Of a stretch of DNA of 64,000 bases, positions 9,331 through 16,775 are shown piece after piece. Origin of the DNA: Pseudomonas frederiksbergensis (lineage in GTDB: Bacteria > Pseudomonadota > Gammaproteobacteria > Pseudomonadales > Pseudomonadaceae); NCBI RefSeq assembly GCF_003732665.1, contig NZ_MOBP01000027.1, positions 1 through 64,000 of the forward strand, written 5' to 3'. Position 1 is the stretch's first letter, and every line of letters starts with the position of its first letter. The position numbers and the translations under genes are program-made. Under the pieces are notes generated by a model. That model saw nothing but the letters and a program-made list of their open reading frames with translations. It did not search any database and was not told the origin of the DNA.

Positions 9331-9669
9331 GTGGATACTCTGTTCACCAAGATCATCAACCGGGAGATCCCGGCCAAGATCATCTACGAGGACGACCAGG
9401 TACTGGCCTTCCACGACATCGCTCCACAGGCACCGGTGCATTTCCTGGTGATCCCGAAGAAAGCGGTGCGCACCCTCAATGACCTGACCGAGGACGACAA
9501 GGCATTGGCCGGGCACATCCTGTTCACCGCCCAACGCCTAGCGCTGGAACTGGGTTGCGAAAAAGGTTTCCGCGTTGTCATGAACTGCAATGAAGAAGGT
9601 GGGCAGACTGTCTATCACATTCATATGCATGTGCTCGGTCAACGCCAGATGCACTGGCCGCCGGGTTGA
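9331..9669 (+). CDS. HIT family (HinT-like) nucleotide-binding protein
   Basis: A 112-residue histidine-triad protein. The catalytic HIHMHVLG motif lies near the C-terminus, and the N-terminus (TLFTKIINREIPAKIIYEDD) is that of the HinT branch, which hydrolyses adenosine phosphoramidates. The start is GTG, with GGAG placed 10 bases upstream (ACGGAGAAACAGCT before the GTG). A REP pair follows at once and no terminator was seen. Confidence 0.92.
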   Translation: MDTLFTKIINREIPAKIIYEDDQVLAFHDIAPQAPVHFLVIPKKAVRTLNDLTEDDKALAGHILFTAQRLALELGCEKGFRVVMNCNEEGGQTVYHIHMHVLGQRQMHWPPG

Positions 9670-9682
9670 TTCTCTACCCGTC

Positions 9683-9776
9683 CCTGTAGGAGCGAGGCTT
9701 GCCCGCGAAATGGTCGACGCGGTCATTCAGATAGAACGCGTTATCGTTCTTCGCGGGCAAGCCTCGCTCCTACAGG
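9683..9776. repeat. REP pair (AGCGAGGCTTGCCCGCGAA type)
   Basis: Two inverted copies of a REP unit with core AGCGAGGCTTGCCCGCGAA face each other across about 40 bp between the HIT gene and coq7. The central part carries no gene. This is the less common of the two related REP types here; the other instance is at 28246-28325. Confidence 0.88.
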
Positions 9777-9867
9777 TTCAGTGGTGATCCCGCCACAATG
9801 ACCCAGCGCAAACCTTCCCCGGCCGATTCGGTTAAACTGGCCGCCGAGATTCCTCCCGGAGGTCAGC

Positions 9868-10515
9868 ATGACTACCCAACGTCACTACTCGCCGATTGAC
9901 CGTCTTCTGCTGCAAGCCGATGCCGCGATGCGTACCCTGCTGCCGTTCAGTGGCCAGCCGTACCGTCCGTCGCCAGCCATCGTGCAGCCGGAAACGCAAA
10001 TGAGCGACGAAGACACCCGGCACGTTGCCGGCCTGATGCGCATCAACCATACCGGCGAAGTCTGCGCCCAGGCGCTGTATCAGGGCCAGGCCCTGACCGC
10101 CAAGCTGCCACACGTGCGTGCGGCCATGGAACATGCGGCTGAAGAAGAAATCGATCATCTGGTGTGGTGCGAACAGCGCATCCACCAGTTGGGCAGTCAC
10201 ACCAGCATTCTCAATCCGCTGTTTTATGGCATGTCGTTCGGGATTGGCGCAGTTGCCGGCTTGATCAGCGACAAGGTCAGCCTGGGGTTTGTGGCGGCGA
10301 CCGAGCATCAGGTGTGCAAGCACTTGAATGAACATCTTGAGCAACTGCCGGCCGAGGACGAAAAGTCCCGGGCGATTCTTGAGCAGATGCGCATTGATGA
10401 AGAACACCATGCGGAAAGTGCGCTGGATGCGGGCGGTTTCCGTTTCCCGGCGCCGGTGAAGTTCGGGATGAGCCTGCTGGCCAAGGTGATGACCAAGAGT
10501 ACTTACCGGATCTGA
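9868..10515 (+). CDS. coq7: 2-octaprenyl-3-methyl-6-methoxy-1,4-benzoquinol hydroxylase (Coq7)
   Basis: This di-iron hydroxylase performs the last ring hydroxylation of ubiquinone synthesis at the inner membrane. The 215-residue protein has the iron-ligand motifs of the Coq7 family: E in HTGEVCAQ, EEEIDHLVW in the first helical pair, and TEHQVCKHLNEH and RIDEEHHAESA in the second. Pseudomonas uses Coq7 where E. coli uses UbiF. The gene has a clear GGAGG ribosome site. A REP pair and a bidirectional terminator separate it from the convergent speD. Confidence 0.95.
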   Translation: MTTQRHYSPIDRLLLQADAAMRTLLPFSGQPYRPSPAIVQPETQMSDEDTRHVAGLMRINHTGEVCAQALYQGQALTAKLPHVRAAMEHAAEEEIDHLVWCEQRIHQLGSHTSILNPLFYGMSFGIGAVAGLISDKVSLGFVAATEHQVCKHLNEHLEQLPAEDEKSRAILEQMRIDEEHHAESALDAGGFRFPAPVKFGMSLLAKVMTKSTYRI

Positions 10516-10540
10516 GTTCTCGATTGCCTGATCGGGCCTC

Positions 10541-10612
10541 TTCGCGAGCAAGCCCGCTCCCACATTGGTCCTGCGAACACAGGTCCATTGTGGGAGCGGG
10601 CTTGCTCGCGAA
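10541..10612. repeat. REP pair (GGGAGCGGGCTTGCTCGC type)
   Basis: Two inverted units (the first read as TTCGCGAGCAAGCCCGCTCC) enclose a short centre, with the arms extended by CACATTGG and CCATTGTG. It sits between convergent coq7 and speD. Confidence 0.9.
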
Positions 10613-10644
10613 GGCCATCGCACGGTCTGTCCGACCAACAGCAA

Positions 10645-10682
10645 TAAAAAAGGCGACTGCCGTGAGGTAGTCGCCTTTTTTG
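10645..10682. terminator. bidirectional terminator between coq7 and speD
   Basis: An A run, AAGGCGACT, a short loop, AGTCGCCTT and a T run make a symmetrical intrinsic terminator. It serves the convergent coq7 and speD genes. Confidence 0.9.
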
Positions 10683-10694
10683 TGCTCGAAAATC

Positions 10695-11489
10695 TTAGGT
10701 CGGCATGTTGCGCGCGTAGAAGATTTCCAGCATTTCGTGTTTCACACGGTCGGTCACTTGGGCGCGTTGCTCAGTGGACAGGCTGTTGGTGGCATCGCCG
10801 AACAGGTAGTTATCCAGTTCGAAGTTCTTCAGCAGCATTTTGGTGTGGAACAGGTTTTCCTGGTACACGTTCACGTCAGTCATCTGGTAACTGTCGCGAG
10901 TGTCTTCCGAGAGGTAGTTCTGGATCGAATTGATCTCGTGGTCGATGAAGTGCTTTTTGCCTTCAACGTCACGGGTGAAACCGCGCACGCGATAATCCAC
11001 GGTCACGATGTCCGAATCGAACTGGTGAATCAGGAAGTTGAGCGCTTTAAGCGGTGAAATGACCCCACAGGTCGACACGTCAATGTCCACACGGAATGTT
11101 GCAATACCGTCCACCGGATGGATTTCCGGGTAGGTGTGCACCGTGATGTGGCTCTTGTCGAGGTGGGCCAGGATGATCTCGGGCAACGGGCCCGGGGACT
11201 CTTCGATCTGACTGTCGGTCGGGGTTACCGGCTCCTCAGAGATCAGAATCGTGACGCTGGCACCCTGTGGATCGTAATCCTGACTGGCGATGTTCAGGAT
11301 GTTGGCACCAATGATATCGACAACTTCTGTGAGGATCTGCGTCAGGCGCTTCGCGTTGTACTCTTCATTGATGTACTCGACGTAGGCCTGCTGGTCTTGC
11401 GGGGTTTCCGCGTAGCAGATGTCATAGATGTTGAAGCTCAAGGTCTTTGTCAGGTTATTGAACCCGTGGAGCTTGAGTTTGCTTTTCAC
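10695..11489 (-). CDS. speD: S-adenosylmethionine decarboxylase proenzyme
   Basis: SpeD decarboxylates S-adenosylmethionine to supply aminopropyl groups for spermidine. The GTG start at 11489 gives 264 residues, the usual length of the E. coli-type enzyme, and begins MKSKLKLHGFNNLTKTLSF. A GAGAG ribosome site lies about nine bases upstream. The self-cleavage site that makes the pyruvoyl group is the Lys112-Ser113 pair in HLDKSHITVHTYPE. The frame is open to 11537, but the added residues are not family-like. Transcription ends at the shared terminator. Confidence 0.94.
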   Translation of the reverse strand: MKSKLKLHGFNNLTKTLSFNIYDICYAETPQDQQAYVEYINEEYNAKRLTQILTEVVDIIGANILNIASQDYDPQGASVTILISEEPVTPTDSQIEESPGPLPEIILAHLDKSHITVHTYPEIHPVDGIATFRVDIDVSTCGVISPLKALNFLIHQFDSDIVTVDYRVRGFTRDVEGKKHFIDHEINSIQNYLSEDTRDSYQMTDVNVYQENLFHTKMLLKNFELDNYLFGDATNSLSTEQRAQVTDRVKHEMLEIFYARNMPT

Positions 11490-11728
11490 CGTTAAAAACT
11501 CTCTATGTATTGCGGCCCGGGCCGCGTGATCAAGCATGCCCGTCAGATGCGAACAACGCAGCTGCGTAGGACGGTTAACACCTCTTCGCGATGGCGATTT
11601 TGGTTGTCAGTTCGGGTGCACGGCCTGTCGGATGACGGGCCACGACCCTGAAAAAAGTGGCGCATTATGCAGACGTCAGCTATGGATCGCCAGAGTCTGC
11701 ACTGCTTTTATGATAGTTGAATGTCGGA

Positions 11729-12157
11729 TCAACCGAGTTCGATGATCTCGTAGTCGTGGGTAATGGCCACGCCAGCGGCGCCGAGCATGATCGAGGCCGA
11801 GCAATACTTCTCGGCGGACAGTTCGATGGCGCGTTTGACCTGGGCTTCTTTCAGGCCACGGCCCTTGACCACGAAATGCATGTGTATCTTGGTGAACACC
11901 TTCGGGTCTTCGGTCGCACGCTCGGCTTCGAGGAAGGCTTCGCAGCTCTCGACGGCCTGGCGGGACTTCTTGAGGATGCTGACCACATCGAAATTGCTGC
12001 AACCGCCGACACCCAGCAGGAGCATTTCCATCGGGCGAACACCCAGGTTACGGCCACCGGCGTCCGGCGGACCGTCCATGACCACGACATGGCCGCTGCC
12101 GGATTCACCGAGGAACATGGCTTCGCCAGCCCATTGGATGCGTGCCTTCATCGCCAA
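11729..12157 (-). CDS. OsmC family peroxiredoxin-like protein
   Basis: A 142-residue OsmC/Ohr-fold protein. Both redox cysteines are present: one in GVGGCSNFDV and one in EKYCSASIM, at the family spacing. Members reduce organic hydroperoxides, but this branch (YhfA-like, next to crp/vfr) has no well-defined substrate. An ATG two codons in (12151) is also possible. The gene is divergent from vfr and shares a 243-bp regulatory gap with it. Confidence 0.88.
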   Translation of the reverse strand: MAMKARIQWAGEAMFLGESGSGHVVVMDGPPDAGGRNLGVRPMEMLLLGVGGCSNFDVVSILKKSRQAVESCEAFLEAERATEDPKVFTKIHMHFVVKGRGLKEAQVKRAIELSAEKYCSASIMLGAAGVAITHDYEIIELG

Positions 12158-12244
12158 GACTCCACTGTCTAAAAAAGGGTCGCCAGCTTAGCACAGGGCC
12201 CCGCAATCACAGCGCCCCGCCTTTATGGGACGGACGTGCCAATC

Positions 12245-12273
12245 TCCTACACAAATTCTCGAATCTTGTAGGA
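12245..12273. promoter_or_regulatory. inverted repeat in the osmC-like/vfr divergent gap
   Basis: TCCTACA (12245-12251) and TGTAGGA (12267-12273) form perfect 7-bp arms around a 15-base AT-rich centre. The position, 128 bp before the vfr start, would suit an operator or a small leader hairpin. No promoter boxes could be assigned with confidence. Confidence 0.4.
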
Positions 12274-12400
12274 ATGTGTCTGTTAAGCTGGCGCCAATTC
12301 ACTGGCGCATAGTCAGTTATCAAGCGAATGTAAAAATCGCAGCTTCGCCAGCTCTTACAAAAAAACCAACCACACCGTGCAGTCTTTTCGGGATACAACC

Positions 12401-13045
12401 ATGGTTGCTATTACCCCCACACCCAAAATCAAGAACCTCGACAAGCTGTTGATGCATTGCCAGCGCCGCCGTTACGCGGCCAAGAGCAACATCATCTGCG
12501 CCGGCGACAGCTCGGACACGCTGTTCTTCATCATCAAGGGTTCGGTCACGATCCTGATCGAGGACGACGACGGCCGCGAGATGATCATCTCGTACTTGAA
12601 CGCCGGGGATTTCTTCGGTGAGCTCGGACTGTTTGAACAGGCCGGCCTGGAGCAGGAACGCAGCGCCTGGGTGCGGGCCAAGGTCGAATGCGAGGTCGCG
12701 GAAATCAGCTACGCGAAGTTCCGCGAACTGTCCCTGCAAGATCCAGACATTCTTTACGTGCTTAGCGGACAAATCGCACAACGCCTGCGCAATACCACGC
12801 GCAAGGTTGGCGACCTCGCCTTCTTTGACGTGACCGGTCGCGTCGCTCGTTGCCTGTTGGAACTGTGCAAGCAGCCGGACGCCATGACCCACCCGGACGG
12901 CATGCAGATCAAGGTAACCCGCCAGGAAATCGGGCGGATTGTCGGGTGTTCCCGGGAGATGGTCGGTCGCGTGCTCAAGGACCTTGAGGAACGCAACCTG
13001 GTGGATGTCAAAGGCAAGACCATGGTGGTCTTCGGCACGCGTTAA
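12401..13045 (+). CDS. vfr: cAMP-activated global regulator Vfr (CRP family)
   Basis: Vfr is the Pseudomonas homologue of E. coli CRP. The 214-residue product matches the known length. The cyclic-nucleotide pocket includes GDFFGELGLFE followed by QERSAWVRA, whose Arg and Ser contact cAMP. The C-terminal helix-turn-helix lies around TRQEIGRIVGCSREMVGRVL. The ATG at 12401 has a GGGA site seven bases ahead; eight upstream codons in frame are not conserved-looking. The stop codon overlaps the convergent lipoate-ligase-like gene. Confidence 0.95.
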   Translation: MVAITPTPKIKNLDKLLMHCQRRRYAAKSNIICAGDSSDTLFFIIKGSVTILIEDDDGREMIISYLNAGDFFGELGLFEQAGLEQERSAWVRAKVECEVAEISYAKFRELSLQDPDILYVLSGQIAQRLRNTTRKVGDLAFFDVTGRVARCLLELCKQPDAMTHPDGMQIKVTRQEIGRIVGCSREMVGRVLKDLEERNLVDVKGKTMVVFGTR

Positions 13046-13743
13046 ACCGCGAACATACCTGCCAGCAACTGGCGGTACAACGCGTCGAGGCGCTCCAGCG
13101 CGTCCGGCGCGGCGAATTTTTCATGCAGGGCGATGTGGCTTTCGGCGCGAACCCGCTGTTCCAGGCCGCACGCCTCATTGAAGCGATTGACCGCCGCGAC
13201 CATCGACTCCCGCTCGTTATCCAGCAACAACGCCCCGTGCACCAACCCGACCGGACGCGTACCGCCCTTGCTCTGGCGCCAGCGTTGGGCGGTGCCAACC
13301 ATTTTGCGACCATCGAGATTGACGTTGAAACGGCCATCGCAGAACGCGCCCTCGACTTCGCCCAGTGACGAGACGCCGCCCAATTCATCCAGTAGCTGAC
13401 AAATCGGATCGCAGAGACGGCGGTAGGCCGTTTCGATGCGGTTTTGGTCACCTTCGCTGCGCGGCGCGGCGTAGACCAGGGCGATGTTGATGGTCGAGGC
13501 TGATTGCGGGACCGGTTCACCGCCGGTTTCGCGCAGCAGCACTGGCCAGCCAGCGGCGGCGGAGACTTCGCAGGCGGATTCGAATTGAGGAAGGCGATTC
13601 AAGCGTCGAGGCATGACCAGTGCGCGGTCGCTGGGTTGCCAGAACAGCAGGCCGAATTCTGCAGCGCCGGTGCAGACATGGGCCAATAGATCCTGTTCGG
13701 CGAGCAGGCCGGCTTCGGTGGTCAGGGAGGTAATCAGGGTCAT
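13042..13743 (-). CDS. lipoate-protein ligase-like protein
   Basis: A 233-residue member of the BPL/LplA/LipB transferase fold. LRETGGEPVPQ matches the RRxxGGG-type loop of lipoate ligases, and GRKMVGTAQRW matches the lysine-containing KxxGxAQR motif. It is shorter than full LplA and lacks the C-terminal accessory domain, so it may act in octanoyl/lipoyl transfer or on another acyl-adenylate. Its stop overlaps that of vfr by a few bases, tail to tail, and no terminator is visible between them. Confidence 0.8.
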   Translation of the reverse strand: MTLITSLTTEAGLLAEQDLLAHVCTGAAEFGLLFWQPSDRALVMPRRLNRLPQFESACEVSAAAGWPVLLRETGGEPVPQSASTINIALVYAAPRSEGDQNRIETAYRRLCDPICQLLDELGGVSSLGEVEGAFCDGRFNVNLDGRKMVGTAQRWRQSKGGTRPVGLVHGALLLDNERESMVAAVNRFNEACGLEQRVRAESHIALHEKFAAPDALERLDALYRQLLAGMFAV

Positions 13744-13787
13744 AAGGTATTCCGTCAGGCTCGAAGTCTGTGGTGCTTCTTATGTCG

Positions 13788-13856
13788 CCTTCGCGAGCAA
13801 GCCCGCTCCCACATTGGAATGCATTTCAAATGTGGGAGCGGGCTTGCTCGCGAAGG
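13788..13856. repeat. REP pair
   Basis: Inverted REP units of the GGGAGCGGGCTTGCTCGC type with a 10-base centre and extended arms (ACATTGGAA / TTTCAAATGT). It lies between trpC and the lipoate-ligase-like gene. Confidence 0.9.
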
Positions 13857-13882
13857 GCGCACCTCGGTTTGCCTGCCTGTAC

Positions 13883-14719
13883 TCAGTCGAGTGTCGAACC
13901 ACTCACCACAGAGCCACGCTCCGGGAAGAACAAGCGCTGCAGTTCCGTGCCCGGGCTTTCGGCGCGCATAAATGCTTCGCCAACCAGAAACGCGTAAACG
14001 TCGCTGATTTCCATCAGCTCGACATCGGCGCGGTTGAAAATGCCGCTCTCGGTAATCACCAGGCGATCCCGGGGGATGCGTGGCAACAGGTCGAGGGTGG
14101 TTTCCAGGTTGACGTCGAAGGTGTGCAGGTTGCGGTTGTTCACACCCACCAGCGGTGTATCGAGGGTTTTCAACGCCCGATCCAGCTCGTTGCCGTCATG
14201 AACTTCCACCAGCACATCGAGGCCGACGCTTTTGGCCACGGCGGCCAGTTCGGCCATTTTCACGTCATCCAGGGCGGAGACGATCAACAGCACGCAATCA
14301 GCGCCCAGGGCACGGGCTTCAACGATCTGGTACGGATCGATCATGAAGTCCTTGCGGATCACCGGCAGCTTGCACGCCGCACGCGCCTGTTGCAGATACG
14401 CATCGGCGCCCTGGAAGAAATCGATATCGGTGAGCACGGAGAGGCACGTGGCACCGCCCTTCTCGTAGCTCTTGGCGATGTCGGCCGGAACGAAGTTCTC
14501 GCGGATCACGCCTTTACTCGGCGAGGCCTTTTTGATTTCGGCAATCACCGCCGGCTGCTTGAGCTTGGCCTGGGCGATCAGTGCCTGGGCAAAACCACGG
14601 GGTGCATCGGCTGCCTTGGCCAGACTTTCCAGCTCAGCCAGGCTGACACGGGCGCTACGCTCGGCAACTTCCTGGACCTTGCGGGCCAGAATGTTTTCCA
14701 GAACCGTCGGTACACTCAT
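13883..14719 (-). CDS. trpC: indole-3-glycerol phosphate synthase
   Basis: TrpC closes the indole ring of tryptophan from CdRP. The 278-residue protein is a single-function TIM barrel, not fused to TrpF. Signatures are VIAEIKKASPSKGVI (substrate-binding lysines), VIRKDFMID, and GVNNRNLHTF followed by VITESGI. The ATG overlaps the trpD stop by four bases, so translation is probably coupled in the trpGDC operon. Confidence 0.97.
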   Translation of the reverse strand: MSVPTVLENILARKVQEVAERSARVSLAELESLAKAADAPRGFAQALIAQAKLKQPAVIAEIKKASPSKGVIRENFVPADIAKSYEKGGATCLSVLTDIDFFQGADAYLQQARAACKLPVIRKDFMIDPYQIVEARALGADCVLLIVSALDDVKMAELAAVAKSVGLDVLVEVHDGNELDRALKTLDTPLVGVNNRNLHTFDVNLETTLDLLPRIPRDRLVITESGIFNRADVELMEISDVYAFLVGEAFMRAESPGTELQRLFFPERGSVVSGSTLD

Positions 14720-15765
14720 CCCTCATTCTCCACTCGAAATACCGCGGTAAACGCACCCAACTCCTCGAGTTTCTCCCGAGCGAGGCCGGTGTGCAGCGCG
14801 TCGTGCGCCAGGGCAACGCCCTCTTTCAAACTTGTTGCGTGGTCAGCGGCATACAGTGCGGCACCGGCATTGAGCACAATCATCTCGGCGGCTTTCTGGC
14901 CATTCTCGGTCTTGCGCTTGCCGAGGGCATCGCGGATCAGTTCGAGGGACGCGGCCGGGCTATCCACCGCCAGGCCATGCAGGCTCTGGCTCTTCATGCC
15001 CAGGTCTTCCGGCTCGACCCAATATTCGGTGATCTGATCGTTCTTCAATTCGGCGACAAAAGTCGGCGCTGCCAGGCTGAATTCGTCCAGGCCATCCTTC
15101 GAGTGCACCACCAGCACATGTTTGCTGCCCAGACGCTGCAAGACTTCGGCCAATGGCCGGCACAGCGCCGGGTTGAATACGCCCACAACCTGATGTTTCA
15201 CGCCGGCCGGATTCGTAAGCGGGCCGAGCATGTTGAACAGGGTGCGCAGGCCAAGGTCCTTGCGCGGACCGGCGGCGTACTTCATGGCACTGTGGTGAGT
15301 CTGGGCGAACATGAAACCGATGCCGACATTATCGATGCAGCGTGCCACCTGGACTGGCGTCAGGTTCAGGTAGATCCCGGCCGCCTCCAGCAAGTCAGCG
15401 CTGCCGCTTTTGCCCGATACCGCACGGTTACCGTGCTTGGCCACGGTGCACCCGGCCGCCGCGACCACGAAAGACGAAGCGGTGGAAACGTTGAAAATAT
15501 TCGCGCCGTCACCGCCGGTGCCGACCACATCGACCACACCGTCGAGGGTCTTGAGTTCAACCTTGTCCGCCAGCTCACGCATGACCGACACCGCGCCGAC
15601 GATTTCGTCGATGCTTTCGCTCTTCATGCGCATGGCCATCATGAACGCGCCGATCTGCGCGTCCGAGCATTGCCCGGTCATGATTTCGCGCATCACATCG
15701 CGCATTTCATCGGTGCTGAGGTCGAGGTGATCGACGATACGGCTCAGGGCTGTCTTGATGTTCAT
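14716..15765 (-). CDS. trpD: anthranilate phosphoribosyltransferase
   Basis: TrpD joins anthranilate to PRPP. The 349-residue protein has the PRPP-binding GTGGDGANIFNVST motif and AKHGNRAVSGKSGSADLLEA, both diagnostic. It stands second in trpGDC, 9 bp after trpG and overlapping trpC by four bases. Confidence 0.97.
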   Translation of the reverse strand: MNIKTALSRIVDHLDLSTDEMRDVMREIMTGQCSDAQIGAFMMAMRMKSESIDEIVGAVSVMRELADKVELKTLDGVVDVVGTGGDGANIFNVSTASSFVVAAAGCTVAKHGNRAVSGKSGSADLLEAAGIYLNLTPVQVARCIDNVGIGFMFAQTHHSAMKYAAGPRKDLGLRTLFNMLGPLTNPAGVKHQVVGVFNPALCRPLAEVLQRLGSKHVLVVHSKDGLDEFSLAAPTFVAELKNDQITEYWVEPEDLGMKSQSLHGLAVDSPAASLELIRDALGKRKTENGQKAAEMIVLNAGAALYAADHATSLKEGVALAHDALHTGLAREKLEELGAFTAVFRVENEG

Positions 15766-15774
15766 GAAAGGTCC

Positions 15775-16368
15775 TTAGCGCGTGCCGCCGGTTTGTTTGA
15801 GGAAGTTAGCGAACAGCTCGTGGCCCTGCTCGGTGAGGATCGACTCAGGGTGAAATTGCACCCCCTCGATGTTCAATGTCTTGTGGCGCAGGCCCATGAT
15901 TTCGTCGACCGAGCCGTCGTCGAGCTGGGTCCAGGCGGTCAGCTCCAGGCAATCGGGCAGGGTTTCGCGCTCGACGATCAACGAGTGATAACGGGTGACG
16001 GTCAACGGGCGGTTCAGCCCTGCGAAAACACCCTTGTCCTCGTGGAATACCGGACTAGTCTTACCGTGCATCACCTGTCGGGCGCGAACGACATCACCGC
16101 CAAAGGCCTGGCCGATGGATTGGTGACCGAGGCAGACACCGAGGATCGGCAGTTTGCCAGCGAAGTGTTTGATCGCTTCGATGGAGATGCCGGCTTCGGT
16201 GGGCGTGCAAGGACCGGGGGACACGACGATGCGCTCAGGGTTGAGGGCTTCGATTTCGGCAATGGTGAGTTCATCGTTGCGCACGACTTTGACCTGGGAG
16301 CCGAGCTCACCGAGGTACTGCACAACGTTGTAGGTAAAAGAGTCGTAGTTATCGATCATCAGCAACAT
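15775..16368 (-). CDS. trpG: anthranilate synthase glutamine amidotransferase subunit
   Basis: TrpG hydrolyses glutamine and passes ammonia to TrpE, encoded about 2.5 kb away. The 197-residue class I amidotransferase has the nucleophile in GVCLGHQSIGQAFGG and the His/Glu pair in GVQFHPESIL. The oxyanion region VSPGPCTPTEAG is present. It is first in trpGDC, behind a 160-bp leader that contains a Trp-rich small ORF. Confidence 0.96.
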   Translation of the reverse strand: MLLMIDNYDSFTYNVVQYLGELGSQVKVVRNDELTIAEIEALNPERIVVSPGPCTPTEAGISIEAIKHFAGKLPILGVCLGHQSIGQAFGGDVVRARQVMHGKTSPVFHEDKGVFAGLNRPLTVTRYHSLIVERETLPDCLELTAWTQLDDGSVDEIMGLRHKTLNIEGVQFHPESILTEQGHELFANFLKQTGGTR

Positions 16369-16436
16369 GGCGATGGAAACCTCTTGAATTCACTGACTTT
16401 TAAGACAGCCTTCGAATGAATACCCGCAGTGTGCTG

Positions 16437-16472
16437 CGCTTTGTCAGGTGCTGGAGTGGCGCCAGCAAAGCG
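16437..16472 (-). promoter_or_regulatory. bulged hairpin in the trpGDC leader
   Basis: CGCTTTG (16437-16443) and CTGG (16451-16454) pair with CCAG (16462-16465) and CAAAGCG (16466-16472), giving 11 bp with a 7-base bulge. It lies between the leader ORF and trpG and could be one of the alternative attenuator structures. No T run follows on the transcribed strand, so it is not a clear terminator. Confidence 0.4.
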
Positions 16473-16510
16473 GCATTTCAAACAGGTAAAGAAGGCGAAG
16501 CGGTACAGGT

Positions 16511-16523
16511 CCGGCGGGGCCGG
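16511..16523 (-). promoter_or_regulatory. short hairpin after the trpGDC leader ORF
   Basis: CCGGC, a 3-base loop and GCCGG form a tight stem beginning 9 bases after the leader stop codon. An equivalent stem (20385-20398) stands 10 bases after the stop of the trpE leader, so position and arm sequence are shared. Confidence 0.45.
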
Positions 16524-16532
16524 CAAAAGAAT

Positions 16533-16619
16533 TCAGGCGCGCCAACGCCAGCGGGCGTGTGCCTTGATGACTTGATCCAGGAGTTTGCTGATGATCAACA
16601 CGGGAAAGGTCTCATTCAT
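16533..16619 (-). CDS. putative trpGDC leader peptide
   Basis: A 28-codon ORF (ATG at 16619, TGA at 16533) lies 164 bp before trpG on the same strand. It ends VIKAHARWRWRA, with two Trp codons in the last five. The trpE leader region 3.9 kb away ends VIKALARWRWRA with nearly the same bases. Trp codons close to the stop of a short ORF ahead of a trp operon are the hallmark of attenuation, and attenuation of trpE and trpGDC has been reported in P. putida. The ribosome site is weak, and in-frame GTG/TTG codons further in could be the true start. Confidence 0.6.
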   Translation of the reverse strand: MNETFPVLIISKLLDQVIKAHARWRWRA

Positions 16620-16775
16620 ACGTCTTGGCACAGTAACTTAGCTGGGCAGAGCGTGCAATATGGCGCACGCCAAGGCTGGCGAAACAAATGAAGGCTGCGC
16701 GACAGATGGCAAAAGGCCGGAAGTTTTTGGTACTGTCGTTTCGTTCTCTACAACAATAATTAAACGGACTTGCAC

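Noticed and set aside
16369..16532. A canonical intrinsic terminator for trpGDC attenuation
   Set aside because: Hairpins are present, but none is followed by a run of T on the transcribed strand, so no terminator is claimed.
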